Origin: Mesorhizobium loti
Lineage (GTDB): Bacteria > Pseudomonadota > Alphaproteobacteria > Rhizobiales > Rhizobiaceae
Assembly: GCA_014189435.1 (NCBI GenBank)
Contig: CP050293.1
Location: forward strand, 5,585,001 to 5,649,000
Reading direction: 5' to 3'
Length of the DNA stretch: 64,000 nt
Both the position numbers and the translations under genes were made by a program. Shown here in pieces: positions 8,970-17,155 of this stretch. Under the pieces are notes generated by a model. It was not told where the DNA came from. It made no database searches and worked only from the letters and a program-made list of their open reading frames with translations. Position 1 is the first letter of the stretch. Each line of letters begins with the position of its first letter.

Positions 8970-10088
8970 CTATTTCGCAACAAGTGCAGCGAATTGCTTG
9001 ATGTCTTCGACATAGAACGCTGGATCCTCCCACGCAGCGAAATGACCTGCCTTTTCCATATCGTGAAATTGCACGACATTTCCCGAGGTCTGGCGCTCCG
9101 CCCATTCACGGGGCAGGCGAACTCCGCCTGGAATCGGCACTTCAGTCGCCACCGCCACCGGAACCCTGGTGTTCTTCCCCTTGATCGTAGGCGGCTGCAT
9201 AGCGTTTTGATTGTAGACGCGGAACGATGAGGCGGCCGTTTCCGTCAGCCAGTAGATCATGATGTTGGTCAAAAGCTCATCGCGACCAAATCTGGCATCC
9301 GCATCATCGCCGACCCCCATTCCGGCCATGAAGCTCATGATCCATGCCGCGAGTCCTACCGGCGAGTCATTCATGGCGAAGGCAAGGCTTTGCGGCTTTG
9401 TGGCCTGCACAAGATTAAAGGCGCCATGCATGAAGAACCATTGTTGAATCGCCCCTGCATAACCTTGTTCCAGCCCGCTCAGGGCGCCAAAATCCGTGGT
9501 CTGGTCCGGGTAGCCCACATCGGTCAGATGGGAACCAATAAGCTTGTCCGCGTGGCGCTGCGCCAGCGACATGGCGATCACCGACCCCAGATCGCCGCCC
9601 GCCACGATGAAGCGGTGGTAACCCAGGACATCATCCATGAGCCGGGCAAAAATGTCGGCCACCTTGTCGGCGGGAAGAGCCGTTTTGCCGGAGAAGCCAA
9701 ACCCCGGAATGGAGGGCACGACAACGTGAAATTCCTCCGCCAGCGCATCCACGACTTTGTGGTACCGGTAAAAACTGTCCGGCCAGCCATGAAGCAAGAG
9801 GATTGCCGTCGCGCCCTTCTTTCGTGACGGTCGATGGACGAAATGCAGGTCAATCCCCTCAATATTGACCTTGTAGTTCGGCAACGCGTTCAGGCTCGCT
9901 TCGGCCTTTCGCCAATCATATTCATGGAGCCAATAGTCGGTCAGTCTCTTCATGTAATCGAGATTTGTACCAGTCATCCATCCTGCTCCGGCGGGCTCGT
10001 CCGGCCAACGGGTGTGTTGCAGGCGCGCCTTTAGATCGGCGAGTTGGTCATCGGAAATGGCAATCTTGAACGGGGCTGGCTTGGCCAT
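8970..10088 (-). CDS. Epoxide hydrolase (alpha/beta hydrolase fold)
   Basis: 372 residues, normal for microsomal-type bacterial epoxide hydrolases. An N-terminal EHN region (~1-105) is followed by the oxyanion motif HGWPDSFY (~100-107), the nucleophile motif AGGDLGS (Asp166) and a C-terminal KAGHFAAWEDP carrying the catalytic His (~349). The family opens epoxides to diols through a covalent Asp ester. The first Tyr of the lid is probably in YWLTETAAS. The start has GAGGAG upstream (minus strand). A separate signal-like frame overlaps its 5' end. No pathway context is visible. Confidence 0.9.
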   Translation of the reverse strand: MAKPAPFKIAISDDQLADLKARLQHTRWPDEPAGAGWMTGTNLDYMKRLTDYWLHEYDWRKAEASLNALPNYKVNIEGIDLHFVHRPSRKKGATAILLLHGWPDSFYRYHKVVDALAEEFHVVVPSIPGFGFSGKTALPADKVADIFARLMDDVLGYHRFIVAGGDLGSVIAMSLAQRHADKLIGSHLTDVGYPDQTTDFGALSGLEQGYAGAIQQWFFMHGAFNLVQATKPQSLAFAMNDSPVGLAAWIMSFMAGMGVGDDADARFGRDELLTNIMIYWLTETAASSFRVYNQNAMQPPTIKGKNTRVPVAVATEVPIPGGVRLPREWAERQTSGNVVQFHDMEKAGHFAAWEDPAFYVEDIKQFAALVAK

Positions 10089-10183
10089 TGTGGTGTTCTC
10101 CTCTGTGAGAAGGCGCGACGATTGGTGAGGCTGCCGAGAAGCGCTGTTGCGATGAGGCTTATCGCAGATCCGCGGCGGTTCAT
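10031..10183 (-). CDS. Possible 50-residue upstream frame with Tat-like leader
   Basis: On the minus strand an ATG at 10183 is preceded by AGGAGCTGCGAA, a good ribosome site. The frame opens MNRRGSAISLIATALLGS, then TNRRAFSQ, which looks like an Arg-Arg leader with a hydrophobic core and a signal-peptidase-like end. It runs out of frame into the epoxide hydrolase and stops at 10031. It could be a regulatory leader peptide or the remnant of an exported form of the hydrolase separated by a frameshift. Confidence 0.4.
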   Translation of the reverse strand: MNRRGSAISLIATALLGSLTNRRAFSQRRTPQWPSQPRSRLPFPMTNSPI

Positions 10184-10240
10184 TTCGCAGCTCCTGTTTT
10201 GTTCAATGGAACCAAACTAACGGAGCGGCGGCAGCGCGGA

Positions 10241-10253
10241 TTGTAAATTTACG
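10241..10253. promoter_or_regulatory. Palindrome-containing 13-mer TTGTAAATTTACG, copy 1
   Basis: It contains the 10-bp perfect palindrome GTAAATTTAC, about 155 bp upstream of the epoxide hydrolase start. An identical 13-mer is present at 41181-41193 upstream of the phosphopantetheinyl transferase gene. It may be an operator or an AT-rich promoter part. The rest of the 10184-10409 gap shows only the hairpin at 10343-10374. Confidence 0.35.
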
Positions 10254-10342
10254 CAAATCGTCCCGTTGAAACGAATGCTGGACGGTTTTCATTCTCCTGC
10301 CCAAGTTGGGCTAGGAATGGAGACACGACGACTAGCCTGGGC

Positions 10343-10374
10343 TACCTGCGACGCGTTCAACCGCGTCGCAGGTA
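10343..10374. repeat. 13-bp perfect stem-loop downstream of the membrane protein gene
   Basis: The arms TACCTGCGACGCG and CGCGTCGCAGGTA are perfectly complementary around a 6-nt loop. It sits 36 bp past the 3' end of the minus-strand membrane protein gene. No T-run follows on either strand, so it is either a factor-assisted terminator, an RNA-stabilising stem or a protein site. Confidence 0.55.
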
Positions 10375-10409
10375 AAGGGTGCGGCCGGCAAGGCGAGCAG
10401 TCGCTTTTG

Positions 10410-10895
10410 CTAGAGCGAGAACGACCAGAACAGGCAGGCCAGTGTCGCGGCGGCGAACACCACGAAGAACAGGCTGCGCAGCAGCACGTTGCGGCGCAGC
10501 TCGTTCATGACGAAGTGACAACCGACGATCGCCGCCGCAAACAGGAACCGCCAGTTCAGCAATGCCCACACGGCGCTGCCCTGGCCGAAAGCCCATCTGG
10601 CGACCAGACAGCCGACGATGGTCGCAAACAGCGCGATCACGGTCCAGAAGAGGGCGTCGGCGGTATGAGTCAGGACGATGCCGGCCGCCCTGATCGGCAG
10701 GATCATCATCAGCATCGCGCTGAAGAAATAGACGGCGGCAATCGGGATGAACACGCCGGCATCGGCAATGCCGTCAAGGCGCCTGACGCCGATCGCGCCA
10801 TAGGGATAGCCGTGCCTGGCGACAGCCAGGCTCAACGCCATGAGCAAGGCCGTCAGCACGGCGACGAGTGCGAAGGATGTGAGGGCTTTGCTCAT
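10410..10895 (-). CDS. Small integral membrane protein, function unknown
   Basis: 161 residues with about five hydrophobic segments (roughly 4-25, 46-68, 82-104, 111-132, 141-159). No enzyme motif is visible and I do not recognise the family. It is transcribed in the same direction as the sulfur operon upstream but separated from it by 119 bp. Its ribosome-binding site lies within one arm of a perfect 11-bp inverted repeat, suggesting its translation or transcription is controlled. Confidence 0.7.
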   Translation of the reverse strand: MSKALTSFALVAVLTALLMALSLAVARHGYPYGAIGVRRLDGIADAGVFIPIAAVYFFSAMLMMILPIRAAGIVLTHTADALFWTVIALFATIVGCLVARWAFGQGSAVWALLNWRFLFAAAIVGCHFVMNELRRNVLLRSLFFVVFAAATLACLFWSFSL

Positions 10896-10896
10896 G

Positions 10897-10930
10897 ACGT
10901 TCCTGTCCCAGACGAATCAGACAGGAACGT
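10897..10930 (-). promoter_or_regulatory. Inverted repeat overlapping the ribosome site of the membrane protein gene
   Basis: ACGTTCCTGTC and GACAGGAACGT form 11-bp perfect arms with a 12-nt spacer. On the minus strand the 3' arm contains AGGA about 8 nt before the ATG, so a folded mRNA would hide the ribosome site. On the plus strand the second arm is followed by TTTT and would look like a terminator, but no plus-strand gene ends there. Confidence 0.5.
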
Positions 10931-11014
10931 TTTTAGCGGGCGGTCGTAAATTGCGCGTAAGCGAGGGCACTGCCCTCGCCTATTTCGATCGCGGCGCAAT
11001 CCGCTGCCGGCAAG

Positions 11015-11575
11015 TTATTCGGCGGCGATCCTGCCGGCCGAGCGGTTGGCCAACACGAAGCCGACCTCGTCGACCGCTTGCGCCGCACGCTTCAGGATGG
11101 CCTCCGAGCGCAACACCCCGTCGGTGAAATCCTTGTCGGTGGCGTAGACGGCGGTCGGCAGGGCAAAGGCCTCGAAGAAGCCGAACAGCGGCCGCAGCTG
11201 ATGTTCGACGATCAAGGCATGGCGCTCGCCACCGCCGGTCGCCGTCAACACGACGGGCTTTCCCCGCAATGCCGCCGGATCGATCAGGTCGAAGAAATGC
11301 TTGAACAGACCGGTATAGCTGCCCTTGTAGGTCGGCGAGCCGACGACGAGGACGTCGGCGGCGAGGATCTGTTCCAGGATCGCGCGCGCCTGGCCGTCGA
11401 GATCGCGGGCCCATTTCGCCGTTCCCAGCGACGGACCGAGATCTTCGATGTCATAGGTGCTCGCCGAAAGGCCGTGGCTGGCGGCGATGTCCCTGGTGAC
11501 CAGATCGACGAAGGCGCGCGTCTTTGACGGCCGGGTGATGTTGCCGGAAAAGCCGACGACTGTTGGATTTGACAT
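11015..11575 (-). CDS. NAD(P)H-dependent FMN reductase, SsuE/MsuE type
   Basis: 186 residues of flavodoxin-like fold. FSGNITRPSKTRA (~9-21) is the FMN phosphate loop and VVGSPTYKGSYTGLFKHFFDL (~76-96) the family signature. These enzymes supply FMNH2 to two-component sulfonate and sulfone monooxygenases. It is the last gene of the sulfur operon that also encodes SsuD and SfnG, the flavin-consuming partners. SsuE and MsuE cannot be told apart from sequence alone. Confidence 0.9.
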   Translation of the reverse strand: MSNPTVVGFSGNITRPSKTRAFVDLVTRDIAASHGLSASTYDIEDLGPSLGTAKWARDLDGQARAILEQILAADVLVVGSPTYKGSYTGLFKHFFDLIDPAALRGKPVVLTATGGGERHALIVEHQLRPLFGFFEAFALPTAVYATDKDFTDGVLRSEAILKRAAQAVDEVGFVLANRSAGRIAAE

Positions 11576-11644
11576 GGCAGTGGGCCTCTTGGGAATGATA
11601 GTCGAAGGTTTGACGTGGCGGGCCGCCCGCCCGCCGGTGGGAAA

Positions 11645-12892
11645 TCAGCTCCAGGCGTGCAGCGGCGGGTTTTCGCCGTTGAGGAAATATTTGCCGAGGA
11701 TCGAATACTTCCAGCGCACCGGATCGTGCAGCGTGTGGGTACGGGCGTTGCGCCAATGCCGGTCGAGATTGTGTTCGGCCAGCGTCGAGCGGGTTCCCGC
11801 TAGCTCAAACAGCTTGTTGGTGGCGGCGATAGCGATCTCGGTCGACAGGATTTTTGCCTCGGCGGTGACGATCTGTGCATGCGCCACCGTCTCGGCGGTC
11901 GGCTCGGCCACCGCGCGGTCGATTGCCAGGCCGGCCTTTTCCAGCAACGCCTGCGCCGCGTGCAAACGCAGCGTCAGATCGCCGATGGCCTGGATGGTGT
12001 AGGGATCGTCCCAGGCATTGTCGACGCCGCTGTCGATCCAGGCGCGGCTCCTGGTCCTGACGAAGTGAACCGTCTCGTCGATCGCCGCCTGGGCGATGCC
12101 GGTGTCGACCGCCACCTGGATGATCTGGAAGATGGCGCCGTCGGCGGTCGGCTTGTCGTAGCCCTTGTAGCCTGGCACCAGATGCGTCTTCGGCACTTTG
12201 ACATTGTCGATGATGACGGTGCCGGACAGTGTCGTGCGCTGGCCGAAGCTCGACCAATCGTCGATGACCGTCAGGCCGGGTGCGCCGCGGTCGGCGATCG
12301 CATACCAGGCGCGGCCCTCGTCATCGAGCGCCACGATCGGCACCAGATGGGCAAGCAGCGCGCCGGACGAATAGAATTTCCGGCCGTTGACGACGACATG
12401 ATCGCCGGCATCGGTGAAGCGGGTCTCGAAATCGGCGGCGCGCTTGGAACCGAATTCGGAGAAGGCGTTGCCGAACCGGGTGCCCTTCAGCGCTTCGGCG
12501 AACAGCAGCTTCTGCTGATCGGCTTCGGACACGGTGCGGATGGCGGCGACGACGCCGAGATGGTTCTGGGCAATCTGGCCGATCGAGGAATCGGCGGCCG
12601 AGATGATCTCGATCACCTTCGCCAGCGTCGCATAGGACACCTCCGGCCCGCCAAAAGCTCTGGGCACATTGATCGACCATAGGCCGCTTTGCGAGAATGC
12701 ATCGAGTTCGGCAACCGGCCAGATCCGCTCGCGGTCGCGTTTGGAGGAGTCCTTGACGAATTCGGCAGCGAGCGCGTGAGCGATGGCAATCGCCTCGGCG
12801 TCATCCTTGATGATATGCGCCGGGGCGGTTGGCCGCGCGACTGGCGGCACGGCGGCGGAAGCGTGGTCGGTCTTGACGGTCGAAACGGTCAT
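11645..12892 (-). CDS. sfnB: SfnB-family (acyl-CoA dehydrogenase-like) sulfur acquisition oxidoreductase
   Basis: 415 residues with acyl-CoA dehydrogenase architecture: helical N-terminal region with VPRAFGGPEVSY, central beta domain around VNGRKFYSSGA and a helical C-terminal domain with GTRSTLAEHNLDRHWRNART. The combination GxRST plus LDRHWRN is characteristic of flavin-dependent sulfur-assimilation members (SfnB, DszC, MsuC relatives) rather than true acyl-CoA dehydrogenases. It probably oxidises a sulfinate or related organosulfur compound with flavin from the adjacent reductase. The exact substrate is not deducible. Confidence 0.85.
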   Translation of the reverse strand: MTVSTVKTDHASAAVPPVARPTAPAHIIKDDAEAIAIAHALAAEFVKDSSKRDRERIWPVAELDAFSQSGLWSINVPRAFGGPEVSYATLAKVIEIISAADSSIGQIAQNHLGVVAAIRTVSEADQQKLLFAEALKGTRFGNAFSEFGSKRAADFETRFTDAGDHVVVNGRKFYSSGALLAHLVPIVALDDEGRAWYAIADRGAPGLTVIDDWSSFGQRTTLSGTVIIDNVKVPKTHLVPGYKGYDKPTADGAIFQIIQVAVDTGIAQAAIDETVHFVRTRSRAWIDSGVDNAWDDPYTIQAIGDLTLRLHAAQALLEKAGLAIDRAVAEPTAETVAHAQIVTAEAKILSTEIAIAATNKLFELAGTRSTLAEHNLDRHWRNARTHTLHDPVRWKYSILGKYFLNGENPPLHAWS

Positions 12893-12916
12893 TTCAATGC
12901 TCCTTCGGATTTCGTT

Positions 12917-13708
12917 TCAGGCCACGGCATGGAGATGGGCTGGCTTGGCGGCAGGCGATGCCTGCTGCCCGAGATAAAAGGCCCTGACGTCCTCGCGCTG
13001 GCGAAGCTCGGCAGCCGCGCCAGAGAGGACGGAGACGCCGTTTTCCAGCACCGTGGCGTGGTCGGCGTATCTGAGCGCCACCGCCGAGTTCTGCTCGGCG
13101 ACCAGGATCGACAGGCCGGTCTCGCGGTTGAGTTTTCTCAAGCTCTGGAAGATGTCCTGGACGATGAGCGGGGCGAGCCCCATCGACGGTTCGTCGAGAA
13201 CCAGCAGGCGCGGCCGCGACATCAGCGCCCGGCCGATCGCCGTCATCTGCTGTTCGCCGCCCGAAGTCAGGCCGGACAATGTCCGGCGCTTTTCCCTGAG
13301 CCTCGGGAAATAGCCGTAAATCCGCTCGAGGTCTTGATTGATCTCGGCGCGGCTGCCGCTGCGGCCGATGCCGCCGGCGATCAGGTTCTCCTCGACGGTG
13401 AGGCTCTTGAAGCAGTGGCGCCCTTCCAGCACCTGCACCAGCCCGGCACGCACGAGATCGCCCGGCTTGCGGCGCGAGACATCCGAGCCTTCATAGCGGA
13501 TGGTGCCGGAATTGACCTGCCCGCGTTCCGCCGGCAGCAGGTTGGAGACAGCCTTCAGCGTCGTGGTCTTGCCGGCGCCATTGGCGCCGAGCAGCGCCAG
13601 GATATGGCCGCGCCGAAGCTCGAAGCTGACGCCGTGCAGCGCCGTGATGGCGTGGTTGTAGGTGGCATGGACCGTATCCACGGCAAGAATGACGTCATTG
13701 TCCGGCAT
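12917..13708 (-). CDS. Branched-chain-type ABC transporter ATP-binding protein (LivF-like)
   Basis: 263 residues. Walker A is GANGAGKTTT, the signature region is LTSGGEQQMTAIGRAL (with Thr-Ser-Gly-Gly rather than LSGGQ) and Walker B is RLLVLDEPSMGLAPL, a LivF hallmark. It energises import with the LivG-like partner. It lies between the substrate-binding-protein gene and the sfnB gene in the sulfur operon, which suggests an organosulfur rather than an amino acid substrate. Confidence 0.92.
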   Translation of the reverse strand: MPDNDVILAVDTVHATYNHAITALHGVSFELRRGHILALLGANGAGKTTTLKAVSNLLPAERGQVNSGTIRYEGSDVSRRKPGDLVRAGLVQVLEGRHCFKSLTVEENLIAGGIGRSGSRAEINQDLERIYGYFPRLREKRRTLSGLTSGGEQQMTAIGRALMSRPRLLVLDEPSMGLAPLIVQDIFQSLRKLNRETGLSILVAEQNSAVALRYADHATVLENGVSVLSGAAAELRQREDVRAFYLGQQASPAAKPAHLHAVA

Positions 13709-13742
13709 GGGCTCTCATTTCCGTGGTTCGATGAACCGAAAC

Positions 13743-13782
13743 AGGCCTGGCGCCGCGGAACCCGATCCGCAGCGCCAGGCCT
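13743..13782 (-). other. Intercistronic stem-loop after the Liv-type substrate-binding protein gene
   Basis: Outer 11-bp arms AGGCCTGGCGC and GCGCCAGGCCT plus an inner 5-bp stem (GCGGA/TCCGC) separated by one mismatch, with a 6-nt loop. It starts 8 nt past the binding-protein stop and lacks a T-run. Such stems commonly protect upstream binding-protein mRNA or attenuate downstream genes. Confidence 0.65.
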
Positions 13783-13789
13783 TGGCTGA

Positions 13790-15127
13790 TCAGTTTGTGG
13801 TCACGGCGTCGGCGTCGTCAGCCGTGCGCAGCTTGATGCCCTTTTCGGCCGCATAGGCCTCGGCGGACTTCTCGATGATCGGCCGCAGCAGCGCCCAGTC
13901 CGGCGCGATCCAGTCGGAGACGACGTTCCACTTCTTGCCGTCCCATTGCTGGAAGGTCACGTAGCCTTCGCCTTCATGGTTGTCCCAGCTGACATTGATC
14001 GAGTGGAACAGGTCCTTGGCGCCGAGCGCCTCGACCTTGGCCGGATCGAGCTTGAGATGCTCGAAGCCCCAGCGGACCTCGTCGCCGGTCAGCGTGCGGT
14101 GGCCGAACTTCTCCTGCGCGACGCGGATCGCCTCGACATTGAGGATGCCGTTGACGATGCCGAGATTGTGGTAGACCGAGCCGATGCGCGCCTTGTCTTC
14201 CAGATTGCCCTTGCCGGCGCCGTAGACCGTCTTCACGATCTCCTGCACCACCGGGTAGGAGTTGCCGGAAGCCTGGGTGGTGATGGCGGTGTAGCCCTTG
14301 GCGGCGTCGCCGGCGGGGATGACGTCCTCTTCGGAATTCGACCAGACATTGCCGACGATATGGTCGACGGGGAAGCCGACTTTCACCGCCGTCTTCAACG
14401 CCACCGGGTTCATCACGCCCCAGCCGCGCAGGACGACGAAGTCCGGCTTGGCGCGGCGGATGGTCAGCCACTGCGACTGCTGCTCATTGCCGGGATGCGG
14501 CACCTCGATCTGCTGCACGGTGAAGCCGTATTTCTGCGCCAGCAGCTCATAGATCGGGATGGTCTCCTTGCCGTAGGGCGAGCCGTGATAGAGCACGACG
14601 ATCTTCTTGCCCTTCAGTCTGTCGATGCCGCCTTCCTTGGAGGCGATGTAGTTCACGATGCCCGAGGTTTCGCTGTAGGGGTTGAGCAGCAGCGGGAAGA
14701 CGTAAGGGAAGACACGTCCGTCGGTCGAGTCAGTGCGGCCGTGGTTAACGGTGATCAGCGGCACCTTGTCGGCGGTGATGCGGTCGATCATGGCATAGGC
14801 GATGCCGACCGAAAGCGGGTTCCAGGCGGCAGCACCCGCATGGCTCTTCTGCCGCTCGTAGCATTCGACGCCGCGCTCGACCTCATACTGGGTCTCGCAC
14901 TCGTCCCAGGTCAGCTTGACGCCGTTGACGCCGCCGTCGCGGATGTTGATGAGGTTGAGGTAATCGATGAAGCCGCCGAAGAAGCCGGTGCCGCCGGCCG
15001 CGTACGGTCCGACGCGATAGCTCTGCAGCGGGAAATATTGTTCGTCGGCATGCGCGGCGGGCAAGGCCACCGACACGATCATCGCCGCGGACAGCGCCGC
15101 CGCCTTGATTGTGCTGAGGAAAGTCAT
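13790..15127 (-). CDS. Periplasmic substrate-binding protein of a Liv-type transporter
   Basis: 445 residues with a signal peptide (MTFLSTIKAAALSAAMIVS..., cleavage near AHA-DE at ~27). The rest is a two-lobed periplasmic-binding fold of the Peripla_BP_6 class, slightly longer than LivJ/K. A conserved-looking YHGSPYGKETIPIYELLAQ hinge-region segment is present. Two Cys (in DECETQYEVERGVECYE) could form a disulfide. Ligand unknown: its place among sfnG, ssuD and sfnB suggests an oxidised organosulfur compound. Confidence 0.88.
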   Translation of the reverse strand: MTFLSTIKAAALSAAMIVSVALPAAHADEQYFPLQSYRVGPYAAGGTGFFGGFIDYLNLINIRDGGVNGVKLTWDECETQYEVERGVECYERQKSHAGAAAWNPLSVGIAYAMIDRITADKVPLITVNHGRTDSTDGRVFPYVFPLLLNPYSETSGIVNYIASKEGGIDRLKGKKIVVLYHGSPYGKETIPIYELLAQKYGFTVQQIEVPHPGNEQQSQWLTIRRAKPDFVVLRGWGVMNPVALKTAVKVGFPVDHIVGNVWSNSEEDVIPAGDAAKGYTAITTQASGNSYPVVQEIVKTVYGAGKGNLEDKARIGSVYHNLGIVNGILNVEAIRVAQEKFGHRTLTGDEVRWGFEHLKLDPAKVEALGAKDLFHSINVSWDNHEGEGYVTFQQWDGKKWNVVSDWIAPDWALLRPIIEKSAEAYAAEKGIKLRTADDADAVTTN

Positions 15128-15211
15128 GGTTAGAGTACTCCCGGTATGGGCCGTCTTGGGTTCGGCCTCTGGCTCATTTTCAAATGTCAGTTCGGAGTGG
15201 ATGCATGGGGC

Positions 15212-16252
15212 TCAGGTCGACTGCCAGGCGAACAGGAGCCGTCTTCGGATCCTGTCCCACAGCGCTACCAGCCCGTCGGGTTCGAGGATCAGAAACAGGA
15301 TGATGAGCGCGCCCAGCACGATGCGCTGGCTCATGTCGAGCACGCCCGAGTCGAAGAGATCGCCGAGCAGGAAGCCGCCGAGGCGAGACAAGCCAAGCGG
15401 AAAGACCACGATGAGGGCGGCGCCGAAGAAGGCGCCACGGATCGAGGCCAGGCCACCAATGATGATGATGAACAGGATCTGGAACGACCGGTCGAGATCG
15501 AAGCCATCCGGCTCGACGGTCCGCAGATAGGCGAAGGCCCAGATGACGCCGGCAACGCCGATGATGAAGGACGAGATGGCGAAAGCCAGCAGCTTGGTCT
15601 TCAGCACCGGGATGCCGATGATGCGAGCGGCGGTTTCATTGTCGCGGATGGCGATGAAGTTGCGGCCGGTCTGCGACGTGACCAGCCGGTGGGCAAGGAA
15701 AGTCAGGATGCTGACGATGGTCAGCGCGAAGAGATAGCGGCCGATGGCGCCGTCGAGCGCGAAGCCTGAAATCGACAGCCTCGGCGCATCGATGACGCCG
15801 GACGCCGAGTTGTTGGAGAACCAGCTGAACTTGGTCAGCGCCCATTGCACGAAGAACTGCGCGGCAAGCGTCGAGACCGCGAGATAAAAACCCTTCAGTC
15901 GCAAGCTGGGCAGGCCGAAGACGATGCCGATCGCGGCGGCGACGATGCCGGCCAGGAAGATGCTGCCGATCAGCGGCAACCCTTCGACGCGCAGGTTGAA
16001 ATTGTAGGCGGCGAAGGCGCCGGCCGCCATGAAGGCGGCACTGCCAAGCGAAACCTGGCCGGCGTAGCCGGTGAGGATGTTCAAGCCCACGCCAGCGAGG
16101 CTGAGCGCCAGGAACGGCAGCAGGATGGCTTCGAACAGATAGCTCGAGCCGATCAACGGCACGACGCCATAGGCGAAGGCGAGCAGCAGCACGGGCACGA
16201 CCCATTTGGGCAGCACCGGCGCGGAGGAGAAATCGCTTGTTATGGCGGTCAT
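15212..16252 (-). CDS. Liv-type ABC transporter permease (LivM-like)
   Basis: 346 residues with about ten hydrophobic segments. It has the LivM landmarks LNILTGYAGQVSLGSAAFMAAGAF and a central RDNETAARIIGIPVLKTKLLAFAIS loop that contacts the ATPases. It starts 3 nt after the LivH-like gene with GAGGATCTGAGCG before the ATG. It forms the inner-membrane channel with the LivH-like partner. Confidence 0.92.
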   Translation of the reverse strand: MTAITSDFSSAPVLPKWVVPVLLLAFAYGVVPLIGSSYLFEAILLPFLALSLAGVGLNILTGYAGQVSLGSAAFMAAGAFAAYNFNLRVEGLPLIGSIFLAGIVAAAIGIVFGLPSLRLKGFYLAVSTLAAQFFVQWALTKFSWFSNNSASGVIDAPRLSISGFALDGAIGRYLFALTIVSILTFLAHRLVTSQTGRNFIAIRDNETAARIIGIPVLKTKLLAFAISSFIIGVAGVIWAFAYLRTVEPDGFDLDRSFQILFIIIIGGLASIRGAFFGAALIVVFPLGLSRLGGFLLGDLFDSGVLDMSQRIVLGALIILFLILEPDGLVALWDRIRRRLLFAWQST

Positions 16253-16255
16253 CGC

Positions 16256-17155
16256 TCAGATCCTCTCGACAAGCTTCTGGCCGAACAGGCCGGAAGGACG
16301 GATGAGCAGGAAGACGAGCGCGACGACATAGGCGAACCAGCTCTCTATGCCGCCGCCGAAATAGTCGCCGATATAGACCTCGGCGAGCTTCTCGCTGGCG
16401 CCGATCAAGAGGCCGCCGACGATGGCGCCGAGGATGGAATCGAAGCCGCCCAGCACCAGCACCGGCAGCGCCTTCAGCACCACCAGCGACAGCGAGAACT
16501 GCACGCCGAGGCGTGCGCCCCAGAGCAGTCCGGCCACCAGCGCGACGAGGCCGGCAGCAGCCCAGACGGTGGCCCAGATCAAGGGCAGCCTGAGGCCGAC
16601 CGCAAGGGCTGCGAACTGGTCGTCGGCGACGGCGCGAAAGGAGAGGCCGATGCGGGTGTAGCGGAAGAACAGCGACAGCAGGAGAACCATGCCTGCCGCA
16701 ACCACAGCCGCGAAGATGTCGAACTGGCTGATCAGCACGCCGCCAACTTCGAGCGGCACGTCCTCGATGCCGAGGTCGAGGCCATGGACCTGCGTGCCCC
16801 AGATCAGCTGGGCGGCGCCCTCGATGATGTAGGACAGGCCGAGCGTCGCCATGAACAGCGTGATCGGCGGCTTGTTGGTCAGCGGCCGCAGCACAGTGCG
16901 CTCGATGGCGACACCCATCGCCACCATGATGGCGAAGGTGACCACCAGCGCCAGCGCGAACGGAATGCCGCGCTCGACAAGGCTGACGAAGGTGAGTGCC
17001 GCGAACAGCAGCATCGCGCCTTGCGCGAAGTTGAGCACGCCCGAGGTCTTGTAGATCAGCACGAAGCCGATCGCGACCAGCGAATACATGACGCCGGAGA
17101 GCAGGCCGCCGACGAGCACTTCGATGAAGAACTGGTAGTCGAAATCGGCGATCAT
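16256..17155 (-). CDS. Liv-type ABC transporter permease (LivH-like)
   Basis: 299 residues, highly hydrophobic. It has a typical LivH N-terminus (GLLSGVMYSLVAIGFVLIYK, SGVLNFAQGAMLL) and a cytoplasmic VLGGFDSILGAIVGGLLIG motif near the C-terminus. Its start overlaps the livG stop (ATGA). It pairs with the LivM-like permease. Confidence 0.93.
   Translation of the reverse strand: MIADFDYQFFIEVLVGGLLSGVMYSLVAIGFVLIYKTSGVLNFAQGAMLLFAALTFVSLVERGIPFALALVVTFAIMVAMGVAIERTVLRPLTNKPPITLFMATLGLSYIIEGAAQLIWGTQVHGLDLGIEDVPLEVGGVLISQFDIFAAVVAAGMVLLLSLFFRYTRIGLSFRAVADDQFAALAVGLRLPLIWATVWAAAGLVALVAGLLWGARLGVQFSLSLVVLKALPVLVLGGFDSILGAIVGGLLIGASEKLAEVYIGDYFGGGIESWFAYVVALVFLLIRPSGLFGQKLVERI

Noticed and set aside
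10266..10949. 227-codon plus-strand frame over the membrane protein gene
   Set aside because: The minus strand gives a clean multi-helix membrane protein with a ribosome site; the plus frame is Gln/Arg/Asp-rich with no motif.
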